Positions 50,047 to 60,565 of a stretch of 64,000 nucleotides of DNA are shown here, one piece after another. Under the pieces are notes generated by a model. It ran no database searches. It had not been told where the DNA came from and was given only the letters and a program-made list of their open reading frames with translations. This stretch comes from Engraulis encrasicolus (taxonomy: Eukaryota > Chordata > Actinopteri > Clupeiformes > Engraulidae), in assembly GCF_034702125.1 (NCBI RefSeq), contig NC_085880.1, forward strand, positions 38,681,073-38,745,072, written 5' to 3'. A program made the translations under genes and the position numbers. Within the stretch, counting starts at the first letter, position 1; every line of letters begins with the position of its first letter.

Positions 50047-51328
50047 TTATATTTTTTTATTCTACCACCCATCATAATGGCAAGAAATCTTCGAAATAGA
50101 GAGTCCGTTCCAGTGCCAAACTGTTCGGTTCGGTGCAACGATGTGTGCTTGTACTCAGTTTATGGATAACTCGAACTCTCTAGCGCCACCAGCAGGTCAA
50201 AGTTGCAAGTACATTACATGCTGTAACTTTTGAACCGTTGGTCAGAATTTCACAAACTTGGTATCTCTGGAATCCTTGGGCCAAGCCGAATCCAATGCAC
50301 TCCATGACGTCATTTTCCGCCTGGAAAGTTTTTCCGCCATTTTGAATTTTGTAAAAATCAATAAAAATGATGCCACGCCCACAATTTTAGTCCCATCGTC
50401 ACGAAACTTTCGTGAGGGCATCTTCGGACTGAGATACATGTACCCCGAAAGTCCTGGAACGATTGGTTAAACCGGCTCCAAACAGGAGGCAATCAAATTT
50501 GGCGGCGAAGTCACCAAACAGGAAGTGAGCTAATATCTCAGCAACGGATACTTGTATCAGAACCCAATTTTATACACATAATCAAAACTATCACCAGAGG
50601 ACACGTAACAATTTTCGTGCAAATGCACCACTAGGGGGCGCTACAATAAGCAAAAATGTGGTTTTGTCCATATTGGTCCGTATTGACCTCAATTCATCAA
50701 ACGCTTGGTATCGCTGCAATCCTTGGGTCAAGCCGAATCCAACGCATACTATGATGTCATATTTACAATCATGGATTTCCCGCCATTTTCACATATTCAA
50801 AAATCAATAAAAATGAAGCTCCGCCCACAATTTTTGTCTGCTCGTCCTACAATTTGTATCAGACCACCATTGGACTATCCTGCACCTTTGCTGAAATTTA
50901 CAGAGCAATAGCTGAAAGCATCGGCGCACAGCAGCCAATCAAATTTGACAACAAAGACAAACGCACCATCCAAACAGGAAGTTAGCTCATATCTCAGCAA
51001 CGCCTTGACAGATCTTAACGAAATTTCTCACACATGATCTCCAGTACACCCAGAGGGTACATACAAAATTCAGTGCAATACGGTCACTGGGGGGCGCTAA
51101 CGCTAGTGAAAATGTGCTTTTGCCAATATGATACATACCAAACAGGAAGTTAGCTCATGTATAGATGGTTAACTGTATGCTGTGTATGCATGAAGGGCAG
51201 CATATGCATGAAGGGCAGCATATGCATGGAGGGCAATTCATGCATGAAAGGCAAGGCATGCATGAAGGGCAACGAATGCAAGGCGGGCAAGCATACTCCA
51301 GCATTTTCTGTGAGGAAATGCAATCCAG
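50047..51328 (+). mobile_element. HINE unit 15, last of the array
   Basis: 1282 bp. CRE 50305-50312, CTCF-core 50638-50651, minisatellite about 51185-51285. The terminal CTAG is mutated to CCAG (51325-51328), followed by TT, after which array sequence ends. Confidence 0.85.
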
Positions 51329-51537
51329 TTAAGATTATCCTACAACAAGCGGAGATGCTGGCCAGAGATTAGATAGAGCAGAGCAGAGCAGAGCAGGGTA
51401 GAGCAGTGCAGAGGAGAGCAGAGCAGATCTCACTCTTATCTCTCTTAGAGCTGCTTGTCTGCCCTGTGGCTCTACAGTAGGATCCGTAGTTGCTCCCCCC
51501 CCCCACTCTCTCTCTCTCTCTCTCACACACGCACACG

Positions 51538-51603
<66 letters not shown>

Positions 51604-51607
51604 AATG
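51329..51607. repeat. Simple repeats at the right edge of the array
   Basis: A GAGCA-type degenerate pentamer run (about 51376-51427), a C run, (CT)n and a CA tract (about 51527-51598). Cys/Val and Thr/His ORFs here are artefacts. Confidence 0.9.
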
Positions 51608-51829
51608 TAGTGTTTCTCAACAGGGGCGCTACAGCACCCCAGGGGGAGTTGAGGAGCCCCAGGGGGGCGTTGAGAAGGATACAGTTGAGAGGGGGCAGTG
51701 CCTAGTAGTCATTGGGAGCATTAATCCATTTATTTTTTTTAATACTAAGGGGGTTGTTGACAACCTTATCATGGGAGGCTTAGGATGAGGTCAAGGGGGT
51801 GTTTGTTCAAAAAAGGATGAGAACCACTG
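51608..51829. mobile_element. hAT-like MITE
   Basis: TAGTGTTTCTCAACAGGGG at the left and GATGAGAACCACTG at the right are imperfect hAT-type inverted ends. No clear 8-bp duplication is left, because the left side abuts the CA tract. Non-coding. Confidence 0.55.
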
Positions 51830-51858
51830 CACTAACGCCTCTCACCTATGCTACCATC

Positions 51859-52501
<643 letters not shown>

Positions 52502-53456
52502 TTAAAGGAACAGTCCACCGTGTTTCAATAATAAAGTATGTTCTTCTCTGACCTGAGATGAGTTCCTCTGGACCTGACTCGTCTTCGGACGGGACGCGCC
52601 CCCAGTCAGCAGTGCCATTTCTTTATCTAGGTAGGAAATCGCCACGTTTCATTTTGTGCAGCAACTTTTGGATCGGTTTACTAGTCATGCAGGGACGTTT
52701 TAATAGGGAACACGTGGAAGGATTTGGTCACTCCTAACTTAAGGCACCTCTTGCGTCCGTCGACAAAGCTGAGCAAAGCTAATGGGGCACCTAAGTCTCC
52801 ACCCCTTCCGGGCAGCTTATGGGGCTGGCAACGCAAAAACTTTTGACTGGGCTGTAATGGACTGATCAAAGCTATTTTCCGATCCACCTCGCATTTCCCC
52901 GTCGATCACACATATGCTGTGCCTCAAAATTAATAACAACCAATGGTGTGCTTGTTGACTTCACTTGGCAAGCGATTTTTGAGTTGTGTGTGTGCAAAAA
53001 TATACAATTATTTGGACTACACAACAGACGTTGCATGTCCGATGTGCAGCCACTTAAGCCGCAGTGCAGCGGTAGGGTTGGCTGTGCCTTGGTTCACGTC
53101 AGATATGCGAGGCGCACGTGTAGTCTCTAACACAGTTTTGCACAAAAGCTAAAATAACGTTTCTTGCGTGTCGAAAATGAGTGGTCTTACGACGCAAATC
53201 CAAACCTTTCAAATTCACTGTCATCATATGTGAAATCCGGAGCACATGCCAAACGGGATGAGGATTTAGCTTGACTCGCTCCATTAACTCTCATTCAAAA
53301 TTTTGAGAGCTCCAGCCCCATGGATCGGAAGTAGAAGGGCGTGACTTAGGTGCCCCATACTACGAGTTTGCGCCGCGCGCGTTGCTGACTGGGGGCGCGT
53401 CCGAGGTCAGAGGAGAACATACTTTATTATTGAAAGACAGTGGACTGTCCCTTTAA
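52502..53456. mobile_element. TTAA-type DNA transposon (Kolobok/T2-like, non-autonomous)
   Basis: Begins TTAAAGGAACAGTCCACCG and ends GTGGACTGTCCCTTTAA. Inverted homology continues inward: AATAAAGTATGTTCT with AGAACATACTTTATT, then GACGCGCCCCCAGTCAGCA with its complement near 53380-53400, then GGGGCACCTAAGTC with GACTTAGGTGCCCC. TTAA at both ends is the target duplication. The TTAAAGGRR end matches the pattern known for T2/Kolobok MITEs. No transposase. Confidence 0.7.
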
Positions 53457-53786
53457 AGGGACACTCCACCCATTTTGCATTAGGCTTTCCATTGATAGAC
53501 ACCCAGTCATACTTTTGAATGGTCTTTCAAAAATCTCTCAATTCCCCCTGAGATAGGAGAAATCCGCATTCATCTCTTAACACTTCCTATGTCAATGATG
53601 TAAAAATGGTCATTTTGCATCATCGACATAGGAAGTGTAAGAGAGGTGGATTTCTGTTGAGACTACAAGCCTTTTTCCCACCTTTTCAACCCCGCCCATA
53701 GGGGGTTGGACCTAATGCTCTAACAGACCTATCACAGATCAGTGTCCCAGTGCTTTTGAAATCACTGGCATTGAGGCTCCAGTAAG

Positions 53787-53901
53787 CAGTGTTGCCAGAT
53801 TGGGCTGTTTCCCACCCAATTGGGCTGCTTGGGATGGCCGTCTGCGGGTAAAAATGGCATTTTACAGGAAAACTCGCCCAATCTTTCCCCCGACTCGGGG
53901 G
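53787..53901. mobile_element. hAT-like MITE end, cut by the assembly gap
   Basis: CAGTGTTGCCAGATTGGGC and the next 90 bases are the inverted counterpart of the right part of the MITE at 54672-54870. The element runs into Ns. Confidence 0.65.
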
Positions 53902-54000
53902 NNNNNNNNNNNNNNNNNNNNNNNNNNNNNNNNNNNNNNNNNNNNNNNNNNNNNNNNNNNNNNNNNNNNNNNNNNNNNNNNNNNNNNNNNNNNNNNNNNN
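53902..54000. other. Assembly gap (99 N)
   Basis: Run of undetermined bases. Open frames reading through it are meaningless. The gap sits in the middle of palindromic sequence, a common cause of assembly failure. Confidence 1.
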
Positions 54001-54606
54001 CAAGACTTTATTTTGTGCACACGCCCGACCAACGTTTCGGTGTTGCTACACCTTCTTCAGAGTCAAATGATAGCAAGAGAGAGACACACATTTCAGGACT
54101 TGACATTCACAGGTGATCCCACTTGGTTTGGCTAAATTGGTCTCATCTCATTGCAGGTAATTGACCCCACCCCCCAACACCAGGACAAGATTGCAGACAA
54201 TTAGACAGAGAGGCTTTGTGGAAAGGCATTTTGGATTCATACTCTGAGGAACACAGGTCTTGCTCTCTGTAACAAATTGTTCCAGCATCGCGGCTGTGGT
54301 CTTCTAATAATTGTAGCTGTGGTTTTATTGACAATGTTCTTTGTGTATTGTTTTTTTCACTTTTTTATTTTGTTTTGGGAAGTTGGCAAGCTGTCTAATT
54401 GTCTACAATCTTGTCCTGGTGTTGGGGGGGTGGGGTCAATTACCTGCAATGAGATCAGACCAATTTAGCCAAACCAAGTAGGATCACCTGTGAATGTCAA
54501 GTCTTGAAATGTGTGTCTCTCTCTTGCTATCATTTGACTCTGAAGAAGGTGTAGCAACACAGAAACGTTGGTCGCGTGTGTGCACAAAAATAAAGTCTTG
54601 AAAACT
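54001..54606. repeat. Inverted repeat of about 220 bp beside the gap
   Basis: 54001-54205 (CAAGACTTTATTTTGTGCAC ...) is the reverse complement of about 54385-54603, with a unique spacer of about 180 bp. The motif GAAGAAGGTGTAGCAACAC followed by AAACGTTGG appears in both arms. Probably a foldback element or two SINE-like copies in opposite orientation; family not recognised with confidence. Confidence 0.75.
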
Positions 54607-54671
54607 AAGCTGCAGTGTGCTCCAGCTTCTCCTTTCCAGTGATGTCTGTCCCACTGTGATGCACCTGCAAG

Positions 54672-54870
54672 CAGGGTTGCCAGATGAGGCTGATGATTTC
54701 CAGCCCAAAAAATGCTCAAAACCAGCCTAGAAGCTCAAAATCCCGCCCAATTCTATTGATTTCTATGGCTAAAATTGGGCGTTTTTTTTCTGCTAAATGC
54801 CATTTTTACCCGCACACGACCATCCTAAGCAGCCCAATTGGGCGGGAAACAGCCCAATCTGGCAACACTG
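54672..54870. mobile_element. hAT MITE with perfect 8-bp target duplication
   Basis: Starts CAGGGTTGCCAGAT, ends ATCTGGCAACACTG, flanked by CCTGCAAG on both sides (54664-54671 and 54871-54878). 199 bp, non-coding. Confidence 0.85.
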
Positions 54871-55458
54871 CCTGCAAGCTGAGGGAGGGATGATACATAG
54901 AGTCCCAAATAACTGGGTGTGGCCTGTGGAACTTGAGCATTGCAGTGCATTATGGGGATTGTTGTCACAAATCCACAAGCACTAAAAAGTCATTTTCTGC
55001 CTTTTCTTGGCCAAGAAGGCACCAAATTAGAAATGTATGTTACTATTCTACTATACATATGACCCACTTTCAGTAACATATTCATGTCTCCACCGGTGGA
55101 ATGCCCCTTTAAGCACCACCATTACCATTACATTCCCAAACAAATATTGGTAACACTTTATAATAATGTTCCTTAGTAAAGACTCAGTAAATAATTCACC
55201 AATGATGAATAAAACATTAACAAATGCTTTTATTATTAACTAATCTTCATTAATGCTTTATAAAATATCTACAAATGATATCTGCAATATTTTACACACC
55301 TTATAACAGAGTATTTTATTCATTTACAAGCAACTTGTAAATGTTTGATAAATATAAAATATTAACATAGCATTTCCTAGTCATTTACAAGCATTTGTTT
55401 ACATTTCCTAGTCATTTACAAACGTTTGTTAATGTTTTCTTCATCAATTGAGTTAATT

Positions 55459-57346
55459 AAGCGGGCTTGCGGAGCAAGGACCATGCAGAGCATGGCCCTT
55501 GCAGAGCAAGGCCCGTTTATAGTAATCTCTAAGTCCTGTTTTATTATTATTATTAAGCGGGCTTGCGGAGCAAGAGCAGAGCTCTTGCAGAGCAAGGCCC
55601 GATTATAGTAATCTCTAAGTCCTGTTTATTGGTTCTCTTGTACAGGGACAGTAAAAATAGAAAATGGATCTCCTCCTAGGCCTTTCGAGATAGAGACACC
55701 GTTCAAACACTAAAACGACCGGCTCGGCTTGGAGATCGCGTTTCGTTATAGGCTTCTCCGTGTCTCTTGTCGTTTTCCCGTTTTTGGCGATTTAGTGAAA
55801 GCCTGGGTCCCCATTGGAAACAGTGGTGGAACCTCCATGAACCAAGGTTCCGCCACTCTAGAGATTAGAGTGTAGGAGGCTTTTTCGGTCATAAAACATC
55901 AACACTTTCACCTAGAAGTTTAGTTGACGCGTTGTTAGCGAGCTCTATGGGATGTCTCCAAATTGTGAAAGTTTCATCTCCCAACTCCCAATACTTTTTA
56001 AATGGCAGGTTTGTAAAAAAAACAGGCCTGGCTCTATGGAGAATCCCAGTCTTTCCAAAAGTGCATTTTTCAAGAGATCAGCGCATGTCCCACACGGAGG
56101 TCCATTTGTGCCTGAACCCTTTCACCTATAAACTTAATTCAAAGACTGTTAGAGAGATCACAAGCATGACTCCGATCTGTGAAAAGGACACGTGCCAACT
56201 CCTTTTAGTTTTTTTACAACGATGTTGTAAAGACAAAAAACTCATTCTCATTTTCTCCCCTGTTAAAGGCTCAATACTAACTGTCTTTCAGTCAATCACA
56301 ACAGGTGCAGCCAGTGAAGGATTCCATTTCAACTGTCACTGTCTCAAGATTCCATTCTTAACGAGCAGGTGCGAGCAAGCATTCTAGAAGCCTATTGTTC
56401 AGCTCTGCAATGCAATGTAATATAGTCTTGCTGGACTATGCATGACAATTAGCTGCTTGGCTTAGTGGTAATGCATGCTGCTGCATTAGAGATATGGAGG
56501 TTGAGGGTTCGAAACCCACCTGAAGCCATGTTGATTTTCTAAATTATATAATATGCAGCGTTCCTTGGCTGACTTAAAATGCCATGTATATCATTTAGTA
56601 TGGATGGCAAATGTGCTGAATTACAGATATTGAGGTTGGGGGTTCGAAACCCAGTCAAAGCCATGTTGATTTTCAAAATTACATCATATGCAGTGTTCCT
56701 TGGCCAACTTAAAATGCCATGTATGTCATTTAGTATGCATGGCAAATGTGCTGGATTACAGATATGGAGGTTGGGGGTTCGAATCCCAGTCAAAGCCATG
56801 TTGACTTTCAAAATGATATCATATGCAGTGTTCCTTGGCCAACTTAAAATGCCATGTATGTCATTTAGTATGAATGGCAAATGTGCTGAATTAGGGATAT
56901 GGGGGTTGGAGGTTCGAACCCCAGTCAAAGCCATGTTGATTTTCAAAATGATATCATATGCAGTGTTCCTTAGCCAACTTCAAATATCATGTATTGTATG
57001 TCATTTAATATCAATGGCAAAGGGGTTGGATTACAGATATGGAGGTTGTGAGTTCTAATCCCGCTCGAAGCCATGTTGATTTTCAAAATTATATCATATG
57101 CAGTGTTCCTTAGCCAACTTAAAATACCATCTATGTCATTTAGTATATCCCCAAAACGCAGAGCTACAACACTTTCAAGATGGCTGAATCCAAGATGGCT
57201 GAATTGTTTGGCCCATAACTTCTGACTGGGTGGATGGAGTTTTTCCAAGATTTCTTTTAGCTTTGTTTTCTCAATAGTACTTTGTTTCATCTCTGCCCCA
57301 AAAGGCAAGCCCGCTTCCAGCATTTTCTGTGAGAATGCATTTCTAG
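55459..57346 (+). mobile_element. Second helentron/HINE-like family, copy 1
   Basis: The 5' end has two tandem palindromes starting AAGCGGGCTTGC (55459 and 55555). The 3' end has the complement GCAAGCCCGCTT (57305-57316), a hairpin beginning GCATTTTCTGTGAG and ATTTCTAG then TT (CTAG 57343-57346). The inverted-repeat and hairpin layout is the same as in the first family and the hairpin is closely related, but the body is unrelated. The body carries an ETS-free unique 5' part (55640-56440), a tRNA-like block and 135-bp repeats. No transposase. Confidence 0.8.
56451..57160 (+). repeat. tRNA-like block plus 135-bp tandem repeats, copy 1
   Basis: The first block has an A-box match TGGCTTAGTGG (56458-56468), a strong hairpin TAATGCA-TGCTGC-TGCATTA and a B-box match GGTTCGAAACC (56506-56516). 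Outer bases TGGCTT pair with AAGCCA. Four further units repeat the B-box half at 56641, 56776, 56911 and 57051, spaced 135-140 bp, each followed by AAGCCATGTTGA. The unit length is divisible by three, so long open frames appear on both strands; they are not genes. Confidence 0.75.
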
Positions 57347-59068
57347 TTATAGCTTGGTCTTGTGCAGGGCAGCAGCAAAATAGAAAATGGATCTCCTCCT
57401 AGGCCTTTCGAGCTAGAGACACCGTTCAAACACTAAAACGACCGGCTCGGCTTGGAGATCGCGTATCGTTATAGGCTTCTCCGTGTCTCTTGTCGTTTTC
57501 CCGTTTTTGGCGATTTTGTGAAAGCCTGGGTCTCCATTGAAAACAGTGGTGGAACCTCCATGAACCAAAGTTCCGCCACTCTAAAGATTAGAGTGTAGGA
57601 GGCTTTTTCGGTCATAAAACATCAACACTTTCACCTAGAAGTTTAGTTGACGCGTTGTTAGCGAGCTCTATGGGATGTCTCCAAATTGTGAAAGTTTCAT
57701 CTCCCAACTCCCAATACTTTTTAAATGGCAGGTTTGTAAAAAAAACAGACCTGGCTCTATGGAGAATCCCAGTCTTTGGAAAAGTGCATTTTTCAAGAGA
57801 TCAGCGCATGTCCCACACGGAGGTCCATTTGTGCCTGAAAATTTTAACCTATAAACTTCATTCAAAGACTGTTAGAGAGATCACAAGCATGACTCCGATC
57901 TGTGAAAAGGACACGTGCCAACTCCTTTTAGTTTTTTTACAACGATGTTGTAAAGACAAAAAACTCATTCTCATTTTCTCCCCTGTTAAAGGCTCAATAC
58001 TAACTGTCAGTTAGTATCAGAACAGGTGCTCCCAATGAAGGATTCCATCTTAACTGCCACTGTCTCAAGATTCCATTCTTAACGAGCAGGTGCGAGCAAG
58101 CATTCTAGAAGTCTATTGTTCAGCTCTGCAATGCAATGTAATTATAGTCTTGCTGGACTATGCATGACAATTAGCTGCTTGGCTTAGTGGTAATGCATGC
58201 CGCTGCATTAGAGATATGGAGGTTGAAGGTTCGAAACCCACCCGAAGCCATGTTGATTTTCTAAATTATATCATATGCAGCGTTCCTTGGCCGACTTAAA
58301 ATGCCATGTATATCATTTAGTATGGATGGCAAATGTGCTGAATTACAGATATTGAGGTTGGGGGTTCGAAACCCAGTCAAAGCCATGTTGATTTTCAAAA
58401 TTACATCATATGCAGTGTTCCTTGGCCAACTTAAAATGCCATGTATGTCATTTAGTATGCATGGCAAATGTGCTGGATTACAGATATGGAGGTTGGGGGT
58501 TCGAATCCCAGTCAAAGCCATGTTGACTTTCAAAATTATATCATATACAGTGTTCCTTGGCCAACTTAAAATGCCATGTATGTCATTTAGTATGAATGGC
58601 AAATGTGCTGAATTAGGGATATGGGGGTTGGAGGTTCGAACCCCAGTCGAAGCCATGTTGATTTTCAAAATGATATCATATGCAGTGTTCCTTAGCCAAC
58701 TTCAAATATCATGTATTGTATGTCATTTAATATCAATGGCAAAGGGGTTGGATTACAGATATGGAGGTTGTGAGTTCTAATCCCGCTCGAAGCCATGTTG
58801 ATTTTCAAAATTATATCATATGCAGTGTTCCTTAGCCAACTTAAAATACCATCTATGTCATTTAGTATATCCCCAAAACGCAGAGCTACAACACTTTCAA
58901 GATGGCTGAATCCAAGATGGCTGAATTGTTTGGCCCATAACTTCTGACTGGGTGGATGGAGTTTTTCCAAGATTTCTTTTAGCTTTGTTTTCTCAATAGT
59001 ACTTTGTTTCATCTCTGCCCCAAAAGGCAAGCCCGCTTCCAGCATTTTCTGTGAGAATGCATTTCTAG
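57347..59068 (+). mobile_element. Second helentron/HINE-like family, copy 2
   Basis: Head-to-tail after copy 1 and nearly identical to it from AGAAAATGGATCTCC onward, but lacking the 5' palindromes, so 5'-truncated. It contains the same tRNA-like block (about 58172-58245) and 135-bp repeats (to about 58880). It ends with CTAG at 59065-59068 followed by TT. Confidence 0.8.
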
Positions 59069-59131
59069 TTATTTATTAAGTCTTTATAATGCTTTTTTGC
59101 ATCCATTATTCTAAAGTGTTACCCAAATATT

Positions 59132-59560
59132 TGTTTTCTTTTTGAACGCATGTGGAGGAGCTTGTCTGTTATTTGATCATCTCTTTTTTTCTCGGTACTA
59201 CTGTAAGTTCACTTTTTATGAAAAGGCTCTACTGTCTCCAATTTCCTCTTTTCCTCATCCTCGTATTTTGGCTCATATGTGCTGAATGGAATCCAGAGGA
59301 CAAGTTGATTAAAAATGCATTAATGTTTAGTTATGAGTTAATCACATTGGGTGCACAGTTGATGATAGGCTGACGATAATAGCTCTGTTAATATGCAGCC
59401 AAACACGATTGGTTAATAAAAAATGGAGAGGACGTTAAAGTGCATAATGGATTAATAATCAGATATCCTTTGGTACAAAATGGCTACCCTGTTTAATTCT
59501 GCGGTGGCTGTAAAGACCGAAGCCCTCTCTGGCTCATGTCCATGGCCTCAGGCCAACATT
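59132..59560. other. Unclassified sequence
   Basis: No recognisable gene or repeat. The 73-codon frame at 59152-59373 has no supporting features and I do not call it. Confidence 0.5.
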
Positions 59561-60565
59561 ATGTATCTTTCCTCTCCTCTTCTTCTACCCTCTGCTCCTC
59601 CTTACCTTCCTGTCTCCTTTCCTCTCCTCTTCTTCTACCCTCTGCTCCTCCTTACGTTCCTGTCTCCTTTCCTCTCCTCTTCTTCTACCCTCTGCTCCTC
59701 TTCTTCTTTCCTCTCCTCTTCTTCTACCCTCTGCTCCTCCTTAAGTTCCTGTCTCCTTTCCACTACTCCTCTACCCTCTGGTCCTCCGGAATTCACCTTT
59801 CTTCTCCTCTTCTACCCTCTCGTCCTCCTTAAGTTCCTGTCTCCTTTCCTCTCCTCTTCTTCTACCCTCTCGTCCTCCTTAAGTTCCTGTCTCCTTTCCT
59901 CTCCTCTTCTACCCTCTCGTCCTCCTTAAGTTCCTGTCTCCTTTCCTCTCATCTTCTTCTAGCCTCTGTTCCTCCACACGTTCCTGTCTCCTTTCTTCTC
60001 CTCTTCTACCCTCTGCTCCTCCAGACATTCCTGCCTCCTTTCATCTCCTCTTCTACCTTCTTGTCCTCCTTTAAAGGGACACTGTGTGAGATTTTTAGTT
60101 GTTTATTTCCAGAATTCATGCTTCCCATTCATTAATGTTACCTTTTTTATGAATACTTACCACCACCATAAAATTCTAAGTATTTGTTATGACTGAAAAA
60201 TTTGCACTTTTCTTACATGAAAAGGGGGATCTTCTCCATGGTCCGCCATTTTGAATTTCCAGAAATAGCCATTTTTAGCTGCAAAAATGACTGTACTTGG
60301 ACCATACAAGAAAATATTAGTTTATTACTTCGGAAACTTTCATGAAAAGATCAAATTTGGCAATAGGCAGCCCATTTTCAATTCGCAGCATAGTTGCAGT
60401 ACCCTTTTTGACCATTTCCTGCACAGTGTCCCTTTAAGTTCCTGTCTCCTTTCCTCTCCTCTTCTACCCTCTGGTCCTCCTTAAGTTCCTGTCTCCTTTC
60501 CTCTCCTCTTCTACCCTCTGGTCCTCCTTAAGTTCCTGTCTCCTTTCCTCTCCTCTTCTAGCCTC
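59561..60565. repeat. CT-rich minisatellite, units of about 40-50 bp
   Basis: Units of form GTTCCTGTCTCCTTTCCTCT followed by CCTCTTCTACCCTCTGGTCC and TCCTTAA, with length variants. Several units carry the TTAA used as target by the MITE at 60071-60437. Ser/Leu/Pro-rich ORFs are artefacts. Confidence 0.9.
60071..60437. mobile_element. TTAA-type MITE inserted in the CT minisatellite
   Basis: Begins TTAAAGGGACACTGTGTGAG and ends CTGCACAGTGTCCCTTTAA. Neighbouring minisatellite units read CTCCTTAAGTTCC, so they act as empty sites and show the duplication is exactly TTAA. Same family as 25371-25730. Confidence 0.85.

Larger units (their letters stand above)
53453..55112. mobile_element. Second TTAA-type element, directly abutting, with nested insertions
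   Basis: Starts TTAAAGGGACACTCCACC and ends GGTGGAATGCCCCTTTAA. It shares its left TTAA (53453-53456) with the preceding element. The interior is filled by an inverted pair of hAT-like MITE ends, the assembly gap and a foldback. Region 53576-53650 has a short palindrome around CACTTCCTATGTC / GACATAGGAAGTG. Confidence 0.55.
55149..59123. mobile_element. hAT-like element split by two helentron-family-2 copies
   Basis: Left end GGTAACACTTTATAATAAT and right end ATTATTCTAAAGTGTTACC are inverted. Both flanks are CAAATATT (55141-55148, 59124-59131), a perfect 8-bp duplication. The element's own sequence is 55149-55458 and about 59069-59123, and the rest is the insertion. The left part contains internal CATTTACAAGCATTTG / AAATGCTTGT-like repeats. 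Confidence 0.75.

Noticed and set aside
8775..50470. A 70-codon frame (MVSLESLGQAESN...) open in many HINE units
   Set aside because: Position and identity follow the repeat unit, stops and frame changes occur in some copies, the related second subrepeat encodes a different ending, and variation shows no visible coding bias. A substitution-rate test over all copies would be decisive.
37826..51328. A regular array suggesting CRISPR or centromeric satellite
   Set aside because: Units are about 1.3 kb with transposon termini (hairpin, CTAG, asymmetric inverted repeats) and are related to full helentrons. There are no short direct repeats with unique spacers.
53686..54135. ORFs running through the N gap
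   Set aside because: Undetermined bases cannot support a reading frame.
56539..59045. 135- and 159-codon ORFs on both strands, repeated in two copies
   Set aside because: The 135-bp repeat length is a multiple of three, so frames stay open through the array. Both strands are open equally and there is no protein family signal.
59152..59373. 73-codon hydrophobic ORF
   Set aside because: No homologous copy in the window, no motif, and it lies just outside a transposon end. Insufficient support.
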